From the NCBI GenBank assembly GCA_030145205.1, contig JAQYVZ010000017.1:1-64000 (forward strand): a stretch of 64,000 bases of DNA, given 5' to 3'. The DNA comes from Desulfuromonadales bacterium. GTDB taxonomy: Bacteria > Desulfobacterota > Desulfuromonadia > Desulfuromonadales > BM103. Of the stretch, positions 37,452 through 46,610 are shown one piece after another (position 1 is the stretch's first letter; each line of letters begins with the position of its first letter). The notes beneath the pieces were generated by a model. That model was not told the origin of the DNA. It ran no database searches and was given only the letters and a program-made list of their open reading frames with translations. The position numbers and the translations under genes are program-made.

Positions 37452-37468
37452 AGCAAGGTATGTGCCAA
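37452..37468 (-). promoter_or_regulatory. Sigma-54 (-24/-12) promoter
   Basis: The minus strand reads TTGGCACATACCTTGCT. It has the invariant GG and GC exactly 10 bp apart and matches the YTGGCAC-N5-TTGCW consensus throughout. It lies in a gene-free 432-bp region between ptsP and the activator gene, pointing towards the terminator at 37341. Confidence 0.8.
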
Positions 37469-37554
37469 GTTCTGGGTCGTGTGAAAAAAAGCTTTGAGGG
37501 CAGGTTTCGTGGGTGTTTTGCTGGGAGTGCCGGCTTTTGTAAGATTGGCCAGAG

Positions 37555-37572
37555 TGTGCCAGGTGTGGCACG
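37555..37572. promoter_or_regulatory. Upstream activator palindrome, copy 1
   Basis: TGTGCC-AGGTGT-GGCACG, centred about 122 bp upstream of the predicted sigma-54 start. Same arms and 6-nt spacer as copies at 37619 and 40003, which flank the activator gene at 37687-40002. Confidence 0.65.
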
Positions 37573-37618
37573 ATTGTTTGCTGCTTACGGGAAAAGGCGG
37601 GGGTAGTGGCGATATGGC

Positions 37619-37636
37619 TGTGCCGTTTGTGGCACA
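37619..37636. promoter_or_regulatory. Upstream activator palindrome, copy 2
   Basis: TGTGCC-GTTTGT-GGCACA, with the pairing extended to GCTGTGCC/GGCACAGC. It is 64 bp from copy 1, about six helical turns, which would place both sites on one face of the DNA, as is usual for enhancer-binding proteins. Confidence 0.65.
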
Positions 37637-37686
37637 GCATGTGTGGCGAAAATTGGCCGGAAAAAGATCTTTGCGGGGCACTGCCG

Positions 37687-40002
37687 CTAATTTTTTGATT
37701 TAAAATCGGCCCCGCGGAGATTGTAACGCGTCAGTAGTCGATAGAAAGTGCGTCTTGGAATGCCAGCCTGACGGGCGGCTGCGGTCACGTTCCCCTTGTT
37801 TTCTACGAGGTAGTCAGTCATCAGTTTCTTTTCAACCTGACCGACATGCTTCTGACGGGCCCCGTGAAAGCCAATTGTGCTGGTGCTGTCCGGCAGAGTT
37901 GAAGCCAGTTCTGAGAAGATCACCGGCAGGTTTTCGAGGTGGATGATCTCATCGTGGGTTAAAACGGCGGCACGCTCGATGATATTCTGGAGTTCCCGAA
38001 TATTGCCGGGCCAGTGGTAACAATGCAGAGCCTGCAAAGCTTTTTCCTCAATGCCGAGCAGGGTTTTGTTCACCCGCTTGCTGGCTTTATCCAGAAAGAC
38101 CTGAACCAGTTCGTTGACGGATTCCATGCGGTCGCGCAGCGGCGGTATGGTGATAGTGAAGACGTTCAGGCGGAAGAACAGGTCTTGCCGGAACCAGCTC
38201 TCCTCCACGCCCCTTTCAAGGTTTTTGTTTGTTGCTGCAATCAGTCTGACATCTACCTGAATGGATGTGTTGCTGCCAACCCGGCGAATTTCACCGGAGT
38301 CCAGGACGCGCAGCAGTTCTGCCTGCAGCTTCGGCGTAATGTCGCCGATTTCGTCGAGGAAGATGGTGCCCCCGTTGGCGGCCTCGAACAGGCCTTTTTT
38401 GTCAGAAACAGCGCCACTGAAAGAGCCCTTCTGGTGACCGAACAGCTCGCTTTCGAGAAGGCTGTCCGTCAGGGTGGTGCAGTTGATGGTCACCAGCGGT
38501 TTGTCGGCACGTTGGCTTTGCTGGTGAATGGCCCGTGCTGTCAGCTCCTTGCCGGTGCCGCTTTCGCCGCGCAACAAGACGGTTGTCTGGGTCGGTCCAA
38601 CTTGTTGAATCAGTTTTAGGACGCCAAGGGTTCGTGTGTCCTGCCCCACAATGTCGGAGTCACCGAATTGTTCGGCCAGGGCTCTCTGGGCCAGCTCGTA
38701 TTTCTGGGTCAATTTGACCTGGTCCTCTTCAAGCCGTTTGAGGGAATACGGCAGGCACATATCCGGCTCAGCAAGGTCTTGAAAGACGGCAACGGCGTGC
38801 TCACGGCAGGTTTCGTAGCCGCAGGCGCCACAGTCAAGTTCGTCGGCTGGTTCGTATTTGTTGGTGGAGCGTAAAATGTGCCGCAGTCGTTCACCGCTCG
38901 GTACGTCAGGGCGCTTCGCCTTGCTGGAGAAGGTCCGGGTAAAGTCGGGCAGGGGGGCGGCTTGCTCGTAGCAAGGTTCTGTTTTGTAGTACAGATTATG
39001 GTTGTTCTGGTAATCGATGATCAGGTTGCGCTTCGAGAATGTGGTTAGACGATTGTTCTTGTCGGGGCCTCCGATGCAGCCACCGTTGCAGAAGCGGATG
39101 TCAACGACCCGGGGGGTAATCCGTCCGGCCGCCAAGTCTTTGATGACTTCAAGAATATTCTGCTCGCCTTCGGCTGTAATAAAGTCCGGATTCGTGATGT
39201 CGTGCTGGATGTCAAATGCCTGGAAGGGGCCGCCGGAGATGGCAAAGAGACGCCCACGGTCCGGCTGCCGACCGCTTAGGGGTGATTCGCCGAGGCGCTT
39301 CAGGTTGAGACTTTTGTCGCGAAACATCTGCGATAATTCACTGTAGGTAATGACGCAGTCCACGTCCATGCGGGTCTGGTCGGCGGTTATTTCAAACTTT
39401 CCGGCAACGCATGAGCTGATGTAGACGACCGGGGTGTCCTGGCCGACGCGCTGCTTGATAAAGCGTCCGATCGCAATCATGGGAGAGACAACGCCAGCAA
39501 GGTTTCTCAGCAGCTGTGGGTAATGGCGCTCTATCAGGTCGAGGATCGTTGGGCAGTGACTGGTAATCAGTGGGCGCTTGTCGGCGTTGCCGATGGCCTG
39601 GTTGTACATGTCCGTCAGGAGGTCGACGCCGACAGAACCCTCATGAACTTCTGAGAAACCAAGCCGTTTCAGACCGGTCACCAGCTGGCCGGCCTTAACG
39701 TCATGAAAGGAGGCTGGGTAGGAGCAACCCAAAACGGCAATCGGAGGTTTGGGGCCAGAGAGCAGCCGCCGGCATTCTACGATACATTCAGTGATCACTT
39801 TGGCGTGCTGAGAGCAGACGCGCACGCATTTACCGCAGCCGATGCAGCGTTCCGGAATGACCTCCGCGTAGTCGCGAAGAACCCGGATTGCCTTGACCGG
39901 GCAGTTGCGGATGCAGGCGTAGCATTTACGGCATGCCGCCTTGTTGGTTTTGATCGGAATGATGGCGAGGCCTCCTGGGGTGACGCTGTGATGGAGGCGC
40001 AT
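37687..40002 (-). CDS. Sigma-54 activator with ferredoxin and [FeFe]-hydrogenase-like sensor domains
   Basis: Up to 771 residues. Two 4Fe-4S ferredoxin motifs (Cys24/27/30/34 and Cys53/56/59/63) open the protein. Residues 85-340 resemble the [FeFe]-hydrogenase large-subunit C-terminal domain with all four H-cluster Cys ligands: TSHCP (Cys150), SSCVAGK (Cys198), [11 protein letters not shown] (Cys305, Cys309); the catalytic proton-relay Cys of TSCCP is His. A further four-Cys site ([10 protein letters not shown], Cys391/394/399 plus Cys416) precedes the AAA+ domain: Walker [15 protein letters not shown] at the sigma-54 loop (usually GAFTGA), Walker [13 protein letters not shown] Fis-type helix-turn-helix ends it ([20 protein letters not shown]). 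I infer an H2- or redox-sensing enhancer-binding protein. The start is uncertain: the ATG at 40002 lacks a ribosome-binding site, see 39971. Confidence 0.85.
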   Translation of the reverse strand: MRLHHSVTPGGLAIIPIKTNKAACRKCYACIRNCPVKAIRVLRDYAEVIPERCIGCGKCVRVCSQHAKVITECIVECRRLLSGPKPPIAVLGCSYPASFHDVKAGQLVTGLKRLGFSEVHEGSVGVDLLTDMYNQAIGNADKRPLITSHCPTILDLIERHYPQLLRNLAGVVSPMIAIGRFIKQRVGQDTPVVYISSCVAGKFEITADQTRMDVDCVITYSELSQMFRDKSLNLKRLGESPLSGRQPDRGRLFAISGGPFQAFDIQHDITNPDFITAEGEQNILEVIKDLAAGRITPRVVDIRFCNGGCIGGPDKNNRLTTFSKRNLIIDYQNNHNLYYKTEPCYEQAAPLPDFTRTFSSKAKRPDVPSGERLRHILRSTNKYEPADELDCGACGYETCREHAVAVFQDLAEPDMCLPYSLKRLEEDQVKLTQKYELAQRALAEQFGDSDIVGQDTRTLGVLKLIQQVGPTQTTVLLRGESGTGKELTARAIHQQSQRADKPLVTINCTTLTDSLLESELFGHQKGSFSGAVSDKKGLFEAANGGTIFLDEIGDITPKLQAELLRVLDSGEIRRVGSNTSIQVDVRLIAATNKNLERGVEESWFRQDLFFRLNVFTITIPPLRDRMESVNELVQVFLDKASKRVNKTLLGIEEKALQALHCYHWPGNIRELQNIIERAAVLTHDEIIHLENLPVIFSELASTLPDSTSTIGFHGARQKHVGQVEKKLMTDYLVENKGNVTAAARQAGIPRRTFYRLLTRYNLRGADFKSKN
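39971..39976 (-). promoter_or_regulatory. Strong Shine-Dalgarno pointing to an ATC/ATT start
   Basis: AGGAGG on the minus strand lies 7 nt before an in-frame ATC (39963) and 10 nt before an ATT (39960), codons 14-15 of the long reading. No ATG, GTG or TTG lies at that distance. Since the long-form ATG at 40002 abuts the operator palindrome and would lie at the -10 box, translation may begin here with a rare codon. Confidence 0.35.
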
Positions 40003-40025
40003 TGTGCCATTTGTGGCACGCTAGG

Positions 40026-40029
<4 letters not shown>
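40001..40029 (-). promoter_or_regulatory. Putative sigma-70 promoter of the activator gene with an internal operator
   Basis: On the minus strand TTGACC (40029-40024) and CACAAT (40006-40001) are 17 bp apart. The spacer and -10 contain the third TGTGCC-ATTTGT-GGCACG palindrome (40003-40020), so binding there would block polymerase: autorepression by the activator is the simple reading. Confidence 0.5.
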
Positions 40030-41001
<972 letters not shown>

Positions 41002-41009
<8 letters not shown>

Positions 41010-41970
41010 CGCAAACCCTCCAGCAGCGCACCAGATGACCGTATTCAACCTCCTGAAGCGGTGGCAGCTGACCTTCGCAGGGGGCAAAGGCACGCGGACA
41101 GCGCTCCAGGAAGGCGCAGCCGTCAGGCAGGTTGCCTGGCGCTGGCACCGTTCCTTGAATGGGAGACAGGCGTTGACGTTTGCTGCCGATTTTCGGAATA
41201 CACTCGAGCAGCCCCTGGGTGTAGGGGTGAAGCGGGTTGGCAAAAAGTTTTCTGACCGGAGCCACTTCGAGCAGGCGCCCGGCATACATGATGGCGACCC
41301 GGTCGGCGGATCGAGCAACAATGCCAAGATCGTGGGTGATCAACAGGGCAGCCATGTTACGTTCTTCCTTGAAACGCGACAGCAGGTCGAGGATTTGTGC
41401 CTGAATGGTCACGTCGAGAGCTGTGGTTGGCTCGTCAGCGATCAACAGTTGCGGGTCGCAGGAAAGGGCCATGGCGATCATCACCCGTTGGCGCATTCCC
41501 CCTGATAACTGGTGAGGAAAGTCTTGCAGGCGCTCGTGGGCTGCAGGAATGCCGACCTGGTTCAGGAGCTCGGCGGCCATTTTTAAAGCCACTGGCCGGC
41601 TTTTACCTTTATGCAGCTGAATTGTTTCTGCAATCTGGTCGCCGATGCGGAACACCGGATTGAGCGAGGTCATTGGCTCCTGGAAGATCATGCTGATGCG
41701 GTTGCCCCGGATGCGTCGCATTTCGTCAAGTGGCATACGCAGCAGGTCCTGGTCGTTAAAGCGGATTTCTCCCTCGACAACGCGCCCCGGCTCGGGAATC
41801 AGTCGCAGCAGGGAGAGGGCGGTCATCGATTTTCCGCAACCGGATTCGCCAACCAGGGCCAGTGTTTCGCCGGCGTCAATCTGCAAATCGATGCCAGCGA
41901 TTGCCTTGATCAAGCCATCGCGCGTAAAGAAAAATGTTTTCAGATTGTTGACTTCAAGCAGTGGCGGCAT
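41002..41970 (-). CDS. Oligopeptide/dipeptide ABC transporter ATP-binding protein, DppD/OppD type
   Basis: A 322-residue ATPase with Walker [14 protein letters not shown]-loop [14 protein letters not shown], signature [15 protein letters not shown], Walker [13 protein letters not shown] and switch His [13 protein letters not shown]. The C-terminal oligopeptide-transporter extension has the Cys-rich [17 protein letters not shown]. DppD and DppF normally energise two membrane permeases fed by a periplasmic binding protein; none is encoded here, as a PHP phosphoesterase gene is divergent on the other side. The permeases must be elsewhere or be lost. Confidence 0.9.
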
Positions 41971-42163
41971 CCGGTGACATCCTTTGTGGTTTCTTCAACA
42001 GGGAAGCATGCTGTACGCCGGTTGTCAATAGAAAGCAAGAGGAGAAAATCGTGAAGCGTGCTGTACAAAAAACATCCTCAAGAATGCGTTGTCTCGGTGC
42101 GTTGTCTGGTGGTATGTATGAGAGAGGCAATCCCCCAGTTCCCCGTACGCTTTTGGATTATTT

Positions 42164-43027
42164 ATGCACGATCTCGTCGATCTCCACATGCACAGCATCT
42201 ACTCTGATGGTCGACTGACGCCGACCCAGTTGGTCTCCCGGGCAACCGATGCCGGTTTGCGGGCAATGGCTATTGCCGACCACGATAATGTGGATGGTGT
42301 CCCCGAAGCGATGGCCGCCGGCGAGCTCGCGGGGATCGAGGTCCTCTCGGGGGTTGAGCTGTCCGTGGTGTGGGAGCAGTATCAGGACCTGCACCTGCTT
42401 GGTTATGGGTTTGATCCTGCGGATGACCGCTTGGGACAAGCGCTGGCTGACTTCAGGGAGTTTCGGGCCGGACGCAGTGAGCAGATCCTGGTGAAGATCA
42501 ACGAACGGCTTGTTGCGGAAGGACGTCAGCCGCTCGACTTTGCAACAGTTAAGGCTACGGCTGGCGGAACCATTGGCCGGCCCCATATCGGACAGACGCT
42601 GTTGGAGGCCGGTTATGTGCGCAGCATGGAGCAGGCGTTTCAGCGCTACCTGGTGCCGTGCAATGTGCCGAAACGCTACTTTCCGGTTGACGAGGCGATC
42701 GGCATGATCCATGCGGCCGGCGGTTGTGCCGTACTGGCGCACCCGCCGTTTATCAAGGCGACGGATCGTGAGATGGAAGAATTGATCGAAGCCCTGGTTT
42801 CCTTCGGTCTGGACGGGGTCGAAGTGTATAATTCAGGTGCCGACAATGCAACGATCGACAAACACTTGACCCTGACCAGGCGTCGCGGTCTTATCGTAAC
42901 CGGCGGCTCCGACTTTCATCGTGACGAGCCGAATGGTATTGAATTGGGGAAAGGGTACGGCAACCTGAAGATTCCCTATCAATGCGTCGAAGAAATTCAC
43001 CGCAAGGCGGCCGGTTATCCGGATTGA
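42164..43027 (+). CDS. PHP-domain metal-dependent phosphoesterase
   Basis: A 287-residue PHP protein. It starts DLHMHSIYSDGRLTPTQLV, with the metal-binding HxH motif, followed by AIADHDNVDGV and GVELSVVWEQYQDLHLLGYG, and ends GSDFHRDEPNGIELGK. This matches the YciV/TrpH-type RNase AM and nucleoside-bisphosphate phosphatase group, which hydrolyses 3',5'-bisphosphates or RNA 5' ends. The exact substrate is not fixed by sequence. It is divergent from the ABC gene and convergent with mntP (17-bp gap). Confidence 0.85.
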   Translation: MHDLVDLHMHSIYSDGRLTPTQLVSRATDAGLRAMAIADHDNVDGVPEAMAAGELAGIEVLSGVELSVVWEQYQDLHLLGYGFDPADDRLGQALADFREFRAGRSEQILVKINERLVAEGRQPLDFATVKATAGGTIGRPHIGQTLLEAGYVRSMEQAFQRYLVPCNVPKRYFPVDEAIGMIHAAGGCAVLAHPPFIKATDREMEELIEALVSFGLDGVEVYNSGADNATIDKHLTLTRRRGLIVTGGSDFHRDEPNGIELGKGYGNLKIPYQCVEEIHRKAAGYPD

Positions 43028-43044
43028 TGGAGCTTCAGGTGTTC

Positions 43045-43608
43045 TCAGTTAATCCCGAGGGTGTGTTCCCAGAGGATTTTCAAACCGATGGTGATCAGGA
43101 CCACCCCACCGAAGATTTCAACTCGTGATCCCCAGCGTGTGCCAACTCTGTCGCCGAGCAGCATGCCTGCCAGGGTCAGGGCCCCGGCGACCAGACCGAT
43201 GACCACCGCCGGCAGCCAGATGGAGACGCCGAGCAGGCTCAGGGAGAAGCCGACAGCCAGGGCGTCGATGCTGGTGGCAATCGACAGCATGACCAGGGTT
43301 GCTCCCCGGGTCGGGTCGTTGTCGGTCGTCCTCTCTTCCCCAAACGATTCTTTGATCATCCTCCCGCCGACGAAGGCCAATAGAGCGAAAGCGATCCAGT
43401 GGTCCCAGGCGGCAATCCATTGCACCAGGGTCTGGCCGGCCAGCCAGCCAATGACCGGCATCAAGGCCTGAAAGAGTCCGAAATGAAAGCTGAGGCGGAA
43501 CAGACGTCGTCCGGTCAGGCTGCTCAGAGTCACACCGGTTCCCAAGGCAACGGCAAAAGCATCCATGGCCAGGGCCAACGCGATCCCGAACAGAGTGGGT
43601 GTATCCAT
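43045..43608 (-). CDS. mntP: Manganese efflux pump MntP
   Basis: A 187-residue membrane protein of two similar three-helix halves. Each half has an Asp-containing motif (ALAMDAFAVALGTG and SIATSIDALAVGFSL) characteristic of MntP/YebN (DUF204). It exports Mn2+ to prevent toxicity. An AGGACA site precedes the ATG. I see no yybP-ykoY manganese riboswitch in the 76 bp before it, only a long hairpin that belongs to the upstream transcript. Confidence 0.9.
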   Translation of the reverse strand: MDTPTLFGIALALAMDAFAVALGTGVTLSSLTGRRLFRLSFHFGLFQALMPVIGWLAGQTLVQWIAAWDHWIAFALLAFVGGRMIKESFGEERTTDNDPTRGATLVMLSIATSIDALAVGFSLSLLGVSIWLPAVVIGLVAGALTLAGMLLGDRVGTRWGSRVEIFGGVVLITIGLKILWEHTLGIN

Positions 43609-43631
43609 TCCGATGTCCTAGACGGGCAAGA

Positions 43632-43669
43632 ACAGCCCATGCCAGCCGGTTCGGGCTGGCATGGGCTGT
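43632..43669. terminator. Long hairpin between mrp and mntP
   Basis: A perfect 16-bp inverted repeat (ACAGCCCATGCCAGCC with GGCTGGCATGGGCTGT) with a 6-nt loop. On the minus strand it follows the mrp gene and is trailed by TTCTT, a short T-run, so it is probably an mrp terminator; its length is unusual. Confidence 0.55.
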
Positions 43670-43684
43670 GTTGTGTTGCTGGAG

Positions 43685-44548
43685 TTAAATAATCTTGCGG
43701 GCGATCTGTTGCAGGGCCAGGGCGGCCTCCGCGTCCGGGTGCGCCATAAGAAACGGCTTGCCGTTGTCGCCCGATTGTACCATGCGCGGGTCCAGCGGGA
43801 TTTTGCCCAGGAAAGGGACTTCTCGCTTGGCGGAAAGCATCTCACCGCCGCCGCTCTTGAAGATGTCGGAAACTTCGCCGCAGTGCGGGCAGATAAATCC
43901 GCTCATGTTCTCAATCACGCCGAGCAGGTTCAGATTCAGTTCGCTACAGAAGCTGATCGATTTTTCCACGTCAACCAGGGCGACGTCCTGCGGGGTGGTC
44001 ACCACGACGGCTGCCGCACCTTTGCCGAGCAGTTGGGCCGCCGAGAGAGGCTCATCGCCCGTTCCCGGAGGGCAGTCGATGACGAGATAATCGAGCTCTC
44101 CCCAGCTGACATCAGCCAGGAACTGCTGGATGGCGCCATGTTTCATCGGGCCGCGCATGATCATCGCCTGGTCATCCCGTTCAAGCATGAAACCGATCGA
44201 CATGACTTTGATCCCTTCAAACTCCAATGGGGTGAGTCCGTCTTCGTTCGAGAAGACCTGTTCTTTATTCAGACCGAGCATGGTCGGCAGGCTGGGGCCA
44301 TGAAGGTCGACATCGAGCAGACCGACTTTTTTGCCTTCCTTGGCCAGCGCCAGCGCCAGGCTGACTGACATGGTGCTTTTACCAACCCCGCCTTTGCCGG
44401 ACATGACCAGCAGTTTCTGCCCGATCTGGCAGAGACGTCTTTCCAGGCGCTGGCGGGTTTGAAATTGTTCGTCGTTTTCCTGAGGGCTTTGCGATTTGGC
44501 TGAACAGGAGGAGACACTGCAGCTGTCGCAGGAACTGTGATCGGTCAT
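43685..44548 (-). CDS. mrp: Mrp/NBP35-family iron-sulfur cluster carrier ATPase
   Basis: A 287-residue P-loop protein. The deviant Walker A is MSGKGGVGKSTMS, the switch region VIDCPPGTGDEPL. The conserved CxxC (CPHCGEVSD) near the C-terminus is the bridging-cluster site of the homodimer. The N-terminus has extra cysteines (CDSCSVSSCSAK) typical of this group. It assembles or transfers Fe-S clusters to apoproteins, a plausible need in a genome with many Fe-S and haem proteins. It runs leftwards towards mntP but is separated from it by a hairpin. Confidence 0.93.
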   Translation of the reverse strand: MTDHSSCDSCSVSSCSAKSQSPQENDEQFQTRQRLERRLCQIGQKLLVMSGKGGVGKSTMSVSLALALAKEGKKVGLLDVDLHGPSLPTMLGLNKEQVFSNEDGLTPLEFEGIKVMSIGFMLERDDQAMIMRGPMKHGAIQQFLADVSWGELDYLVIDCPPGTGDEPLSAAQLLGKGAAAVVVTTPQDVALVDVEKSISFCSELNLNLLGVIENMSGFICPHCGEVSDIFKSGGGEMLSAKREVPFLGKIPLDPRMVQSGDNGKPFLMAHPDAEAALALQQIARKII

Positions 44549-44859
44549 GATGAGAAGTGTCCTTTCAGGCGGGGGTTTTCCGGCAGGCCATTCGGTTTTT
44601 GCGATGGTCGTTTCCCGGTGCAGAGAGGAATTTAGTCACCTGGCGGGTCCCTGTCAAGGCCAACCTGAGTTATTTAGGGAATCCGGGTCGTTTGCCGGTT
44701 GCCTGAGTAGGGGGAAATTCGTTAAAATGAGGACTTTATGGTTTGATGACAGGGCCAATCTGTTGATACTGGTGAAGTTCGCTGTTGCAGATTGGTGCGA
44801 GTCGGAGATGATATAACCTTTATAACGGCCGCAAGGCCGGGAAAGTTGGTGCTGGTTTT
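44549..44859. other. Gene-free region before the DsbC-like gene
   Basis: This 311-bp divergent region must hold promoters for mrp and the DsbC-like gene, but I find no hexamer pair with good spacing. A short inverted repeat (CGGCCGCAAGGCCG) sits about 30 bp before the 44860 start, near its ribosome-binding site. No ORF with coding character is present. Confidence 0.4.
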
Positions 44860-45624
44860 ATGCGTACTGTTTTACTTCTCCTGTTGATCAGTTGGTGTCT
44901 GCTGCCCGCGGCCTTTGCCGCTGAGAACTCATGTGCCAAGGACGATTGTATGAAATGCCATGCGCTGAGTGTCGAACAGGCCTCAACGCTCCTTGGCAAT
45001 TTGGTCGACAAGGTGAACCAGATTGCCCCGGCCGAGATTCCCGGACTGTGGGTCTTGGAGGTTGAGAAGGATCGCCAGAAGTTTCCGGTCTTTATGGATT
45101 TTTCAAACAGCTACCTGTTTTCCGGCAACGTGATTCGCTTGTCTGATACGGCAAATGTCACCCAGCAGCTGCATGCGGAGATGAACCGTATCGATGTCTC
45201 GCGGATTCCGGTTGATGATGCTCTGCTGCTTGGTGACCCGGCGGCAAAAACCAAAGTCATTCTGTTTACTGATCCGCAATGCCCGTTTTGCAGCAAAATG
45301 CACGATTCGATCAAAGAGGTGGTCAAAAGAGATCCGCAGATTGCATTTCTGATCAAACTCTACCCGTTGAAGATGCATCCGCAGGCTTATGGCATTTCCA
45401 AGAGCATCATTTGTGCAGATTCCATGGATTTCCTGGAAAAAAGTTTGCGGGGCGAAGCTGTGCCGCCTGCCAGTTGCGACACCAAGGCAGTTGATGAGAC
45501 TTTGGCGCTGGCCCAGGAACTTGGAATTCGGTCAACGCCGACGATGGTTCTGCCGACCGGCGAAATCCAGCCGGGTTACAAGAAAGCGGACGATCTGTTG
45601 CGCCTGCTTGGCAGCAGCAAGTAA
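44860..45624 (+). CDS. DsbC-like thiol:disulfide protein with a CXXCH haem site
   Basis: A 254-residue secreted protein. A signal peptide (LLLLLISWCLLPAAFA) is followed by CAKDDCMKCH, a haem c attachment motif at residues 30-34. Then come a DsbC-type N-terminal dimerisation-like region and a thioredoxin fold with CPFC (141-144) and a cis-Pro loop (RSTPTMVLPTG). The haem site next to a thiol active site could let electrons pass between cytochromes and disulfide bonds, or the CXXCH may instead serve in maturation. The family (seen widely in Desulfuromonadales) is uncharacterised. It is transcribed alone; the next gene, fabI, starts 110 bp on. Confidence 0.82.
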   Translation: MRTVLLLLLISWCLLPAAFAAENSCAKDDCMKCHALSVEQASTLLGNLVDKVNQIAPAEIPGLWVLEVEKDRQKFPVFMDFSNSYLFSGNVIRLSDTANVTQQLHAEMNRIDVSRIPVDDALLLGDPAAKTKVILFTDPQCPFCSKMHDSIKEVVKRDPQIAFLIKLYPLKMHPQAYGISKSIICADSMDFLEKSLRGEAVPPASCDTKAVDETLALAQELGIRSTPTMVLPTGEIQPGYKKADDLLRLLGSSK

Positions 45625-45734
45625 CAGGATCAGAACGGTTGTAAATGACGATGCGGCGAGAGAGTTGCTTTCGTTGCGCTGATTTGGTACAACTGCCACG
45701 CAGATATTAAAAAGAGATGGAGGTTCAGGCTTTT

Positions 45735-46505
45735 ATGGGTTTAATGGATGGAAAACGCGGCGTCATTTTCGGTGTCGCCAACGACAAGAGTATTGCGTGG
45801 GGCGTTGCTCGCATGTTGCATGAGCAGGGCGCCTCCCTGGCATTTACATACCTGAACGACGCGCTCGAGAAACGGGTGCGGCCGCTTGCTGAAAGCCTGG
45901 ATTCTGAACTGATTTTGCCTTGTGATGTGTCTTACGATATTCAGATTGAAGAGGCGTTCGCAGAAATAGAAAAACGGTGGGGCAAGCTGGACTTCATGGT
46001 TCACTCGATTGCTTTCGCTCACCGTGACGATCTCCGGAACCCCTTCAGTCAGACCAGCCGGGACGGCTTCAGTCTGGCGATGGATATCAGCGCCTATTCC
46101 CTGGTTGCGCTGACCAAGGCAGCGGCCCCCTTGATGAAAGATGGCGGCAGTATCGTGACCATGTCTTATCTTGGCTCCCAGCGGGTGATCCAAGGCTACA
46201 ACGTCATGGGTGTCGCCAAGGCGGCTCTCGAATCGTCAATGCGTTACCTGGCGGCAGAGCTGGGCGAGCAGAATATCCGCGTCAATGCCCTGTCTGCAGG
46301 GCCGATCCGGACTCTGGCGGCCTCCGGAATTTCCAATTTCAAGGACAAGATCAAGTTGATGGAGAATGCCGCGCCCTTGCACCGTACGGTGACTTTGGAC
46401 GAGGTTGGCAAATCGAGTGTCTACTTGCTCTCCGACCTCTCCTCCGGTGTGACCGGTGAAGTCCATTACGTCGATTGTGGCTTCAATATGGTTGCCAGCG
46501 GCTGA
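45735..46505 (+). CDS. fabI: Enoyl-ACP reductase (NADH)
   Basis: A 256-residue short-chain dehydrogenase-type enzyme that reduces enoyl-ACP in fatty-acid elongation. It starts MGLMDGKRGVIFGVANDKSIAWG, has the SIAFAHRDDL segment, the catalytic Tyr-x6-Lys (GYNVMGVAKAALE) and SAGPIRTLAASGI. The ATG at 45735 is preferred over 45717 because GGAGG then lies at a usable distance and the protein matches FabI's usual N-terminus. It is a likely triclosan and isoniazid-type target by family. Confidence 0.95.
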   Translation: MGLMDGKRGVIFGVANDKSIAWGVARMLHEQGASLAFTYLNDALEKRVRPLAESLDSELILPCDVSYDIQIEEAFAEIEKRWGKLDFMVHSIAFAHRDDLRNPFSQTSRDGFSLAMDISAYSLVALTKAAAPLMKDGGSIVTMSYLGSQRVIQGYNVMGVAKAALESSMRYLAAELGEQNIRVNALSAGPIRTLAASGISNFKDKIKLMENAAPLHRTVTLDEVGKSSVYLLSDLSSGVTGEVHYVDCGFNMVASG

Positions 46506-46537
46506 TGGCAACCCTTCCTTGTTTCTTCGAGATGTGT

Positions 46538-46561
46538 AAGGCTTCCTCAGGGGAGCCTTTT
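46538..46561 (+). terminator. Intrinsic terminator after fabI
   Basis: A stem of about nine pairs (AAGGCTTCC with GGGAGCCTT, one G-U) with a TCAG loop, followed by TTTT. Confidence 0.6.
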
Positions 46562-46610
46562 GCATTTTCTTCCGCGCGTTGTTCTTCGCTCAGCATCTGG
46601 AACTGAATTT

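Noticed and set aside
37566-37582. A second sigma-54-like box on the plus strand (TGGCACGATTGTTTGC)
   Set aside because: The GG-GC spacing is 11 bp, not 10, and the TGGCAC is explained by the activator palindrome; no terminator or gene follows on the plus strand.
42051-42218. Small plus-strand ORF with GAGGAG and GTG start before the PHP gene
   Set aside because: It overlaps the PHP start, has no recognisable domain and no coding character; probably chance.
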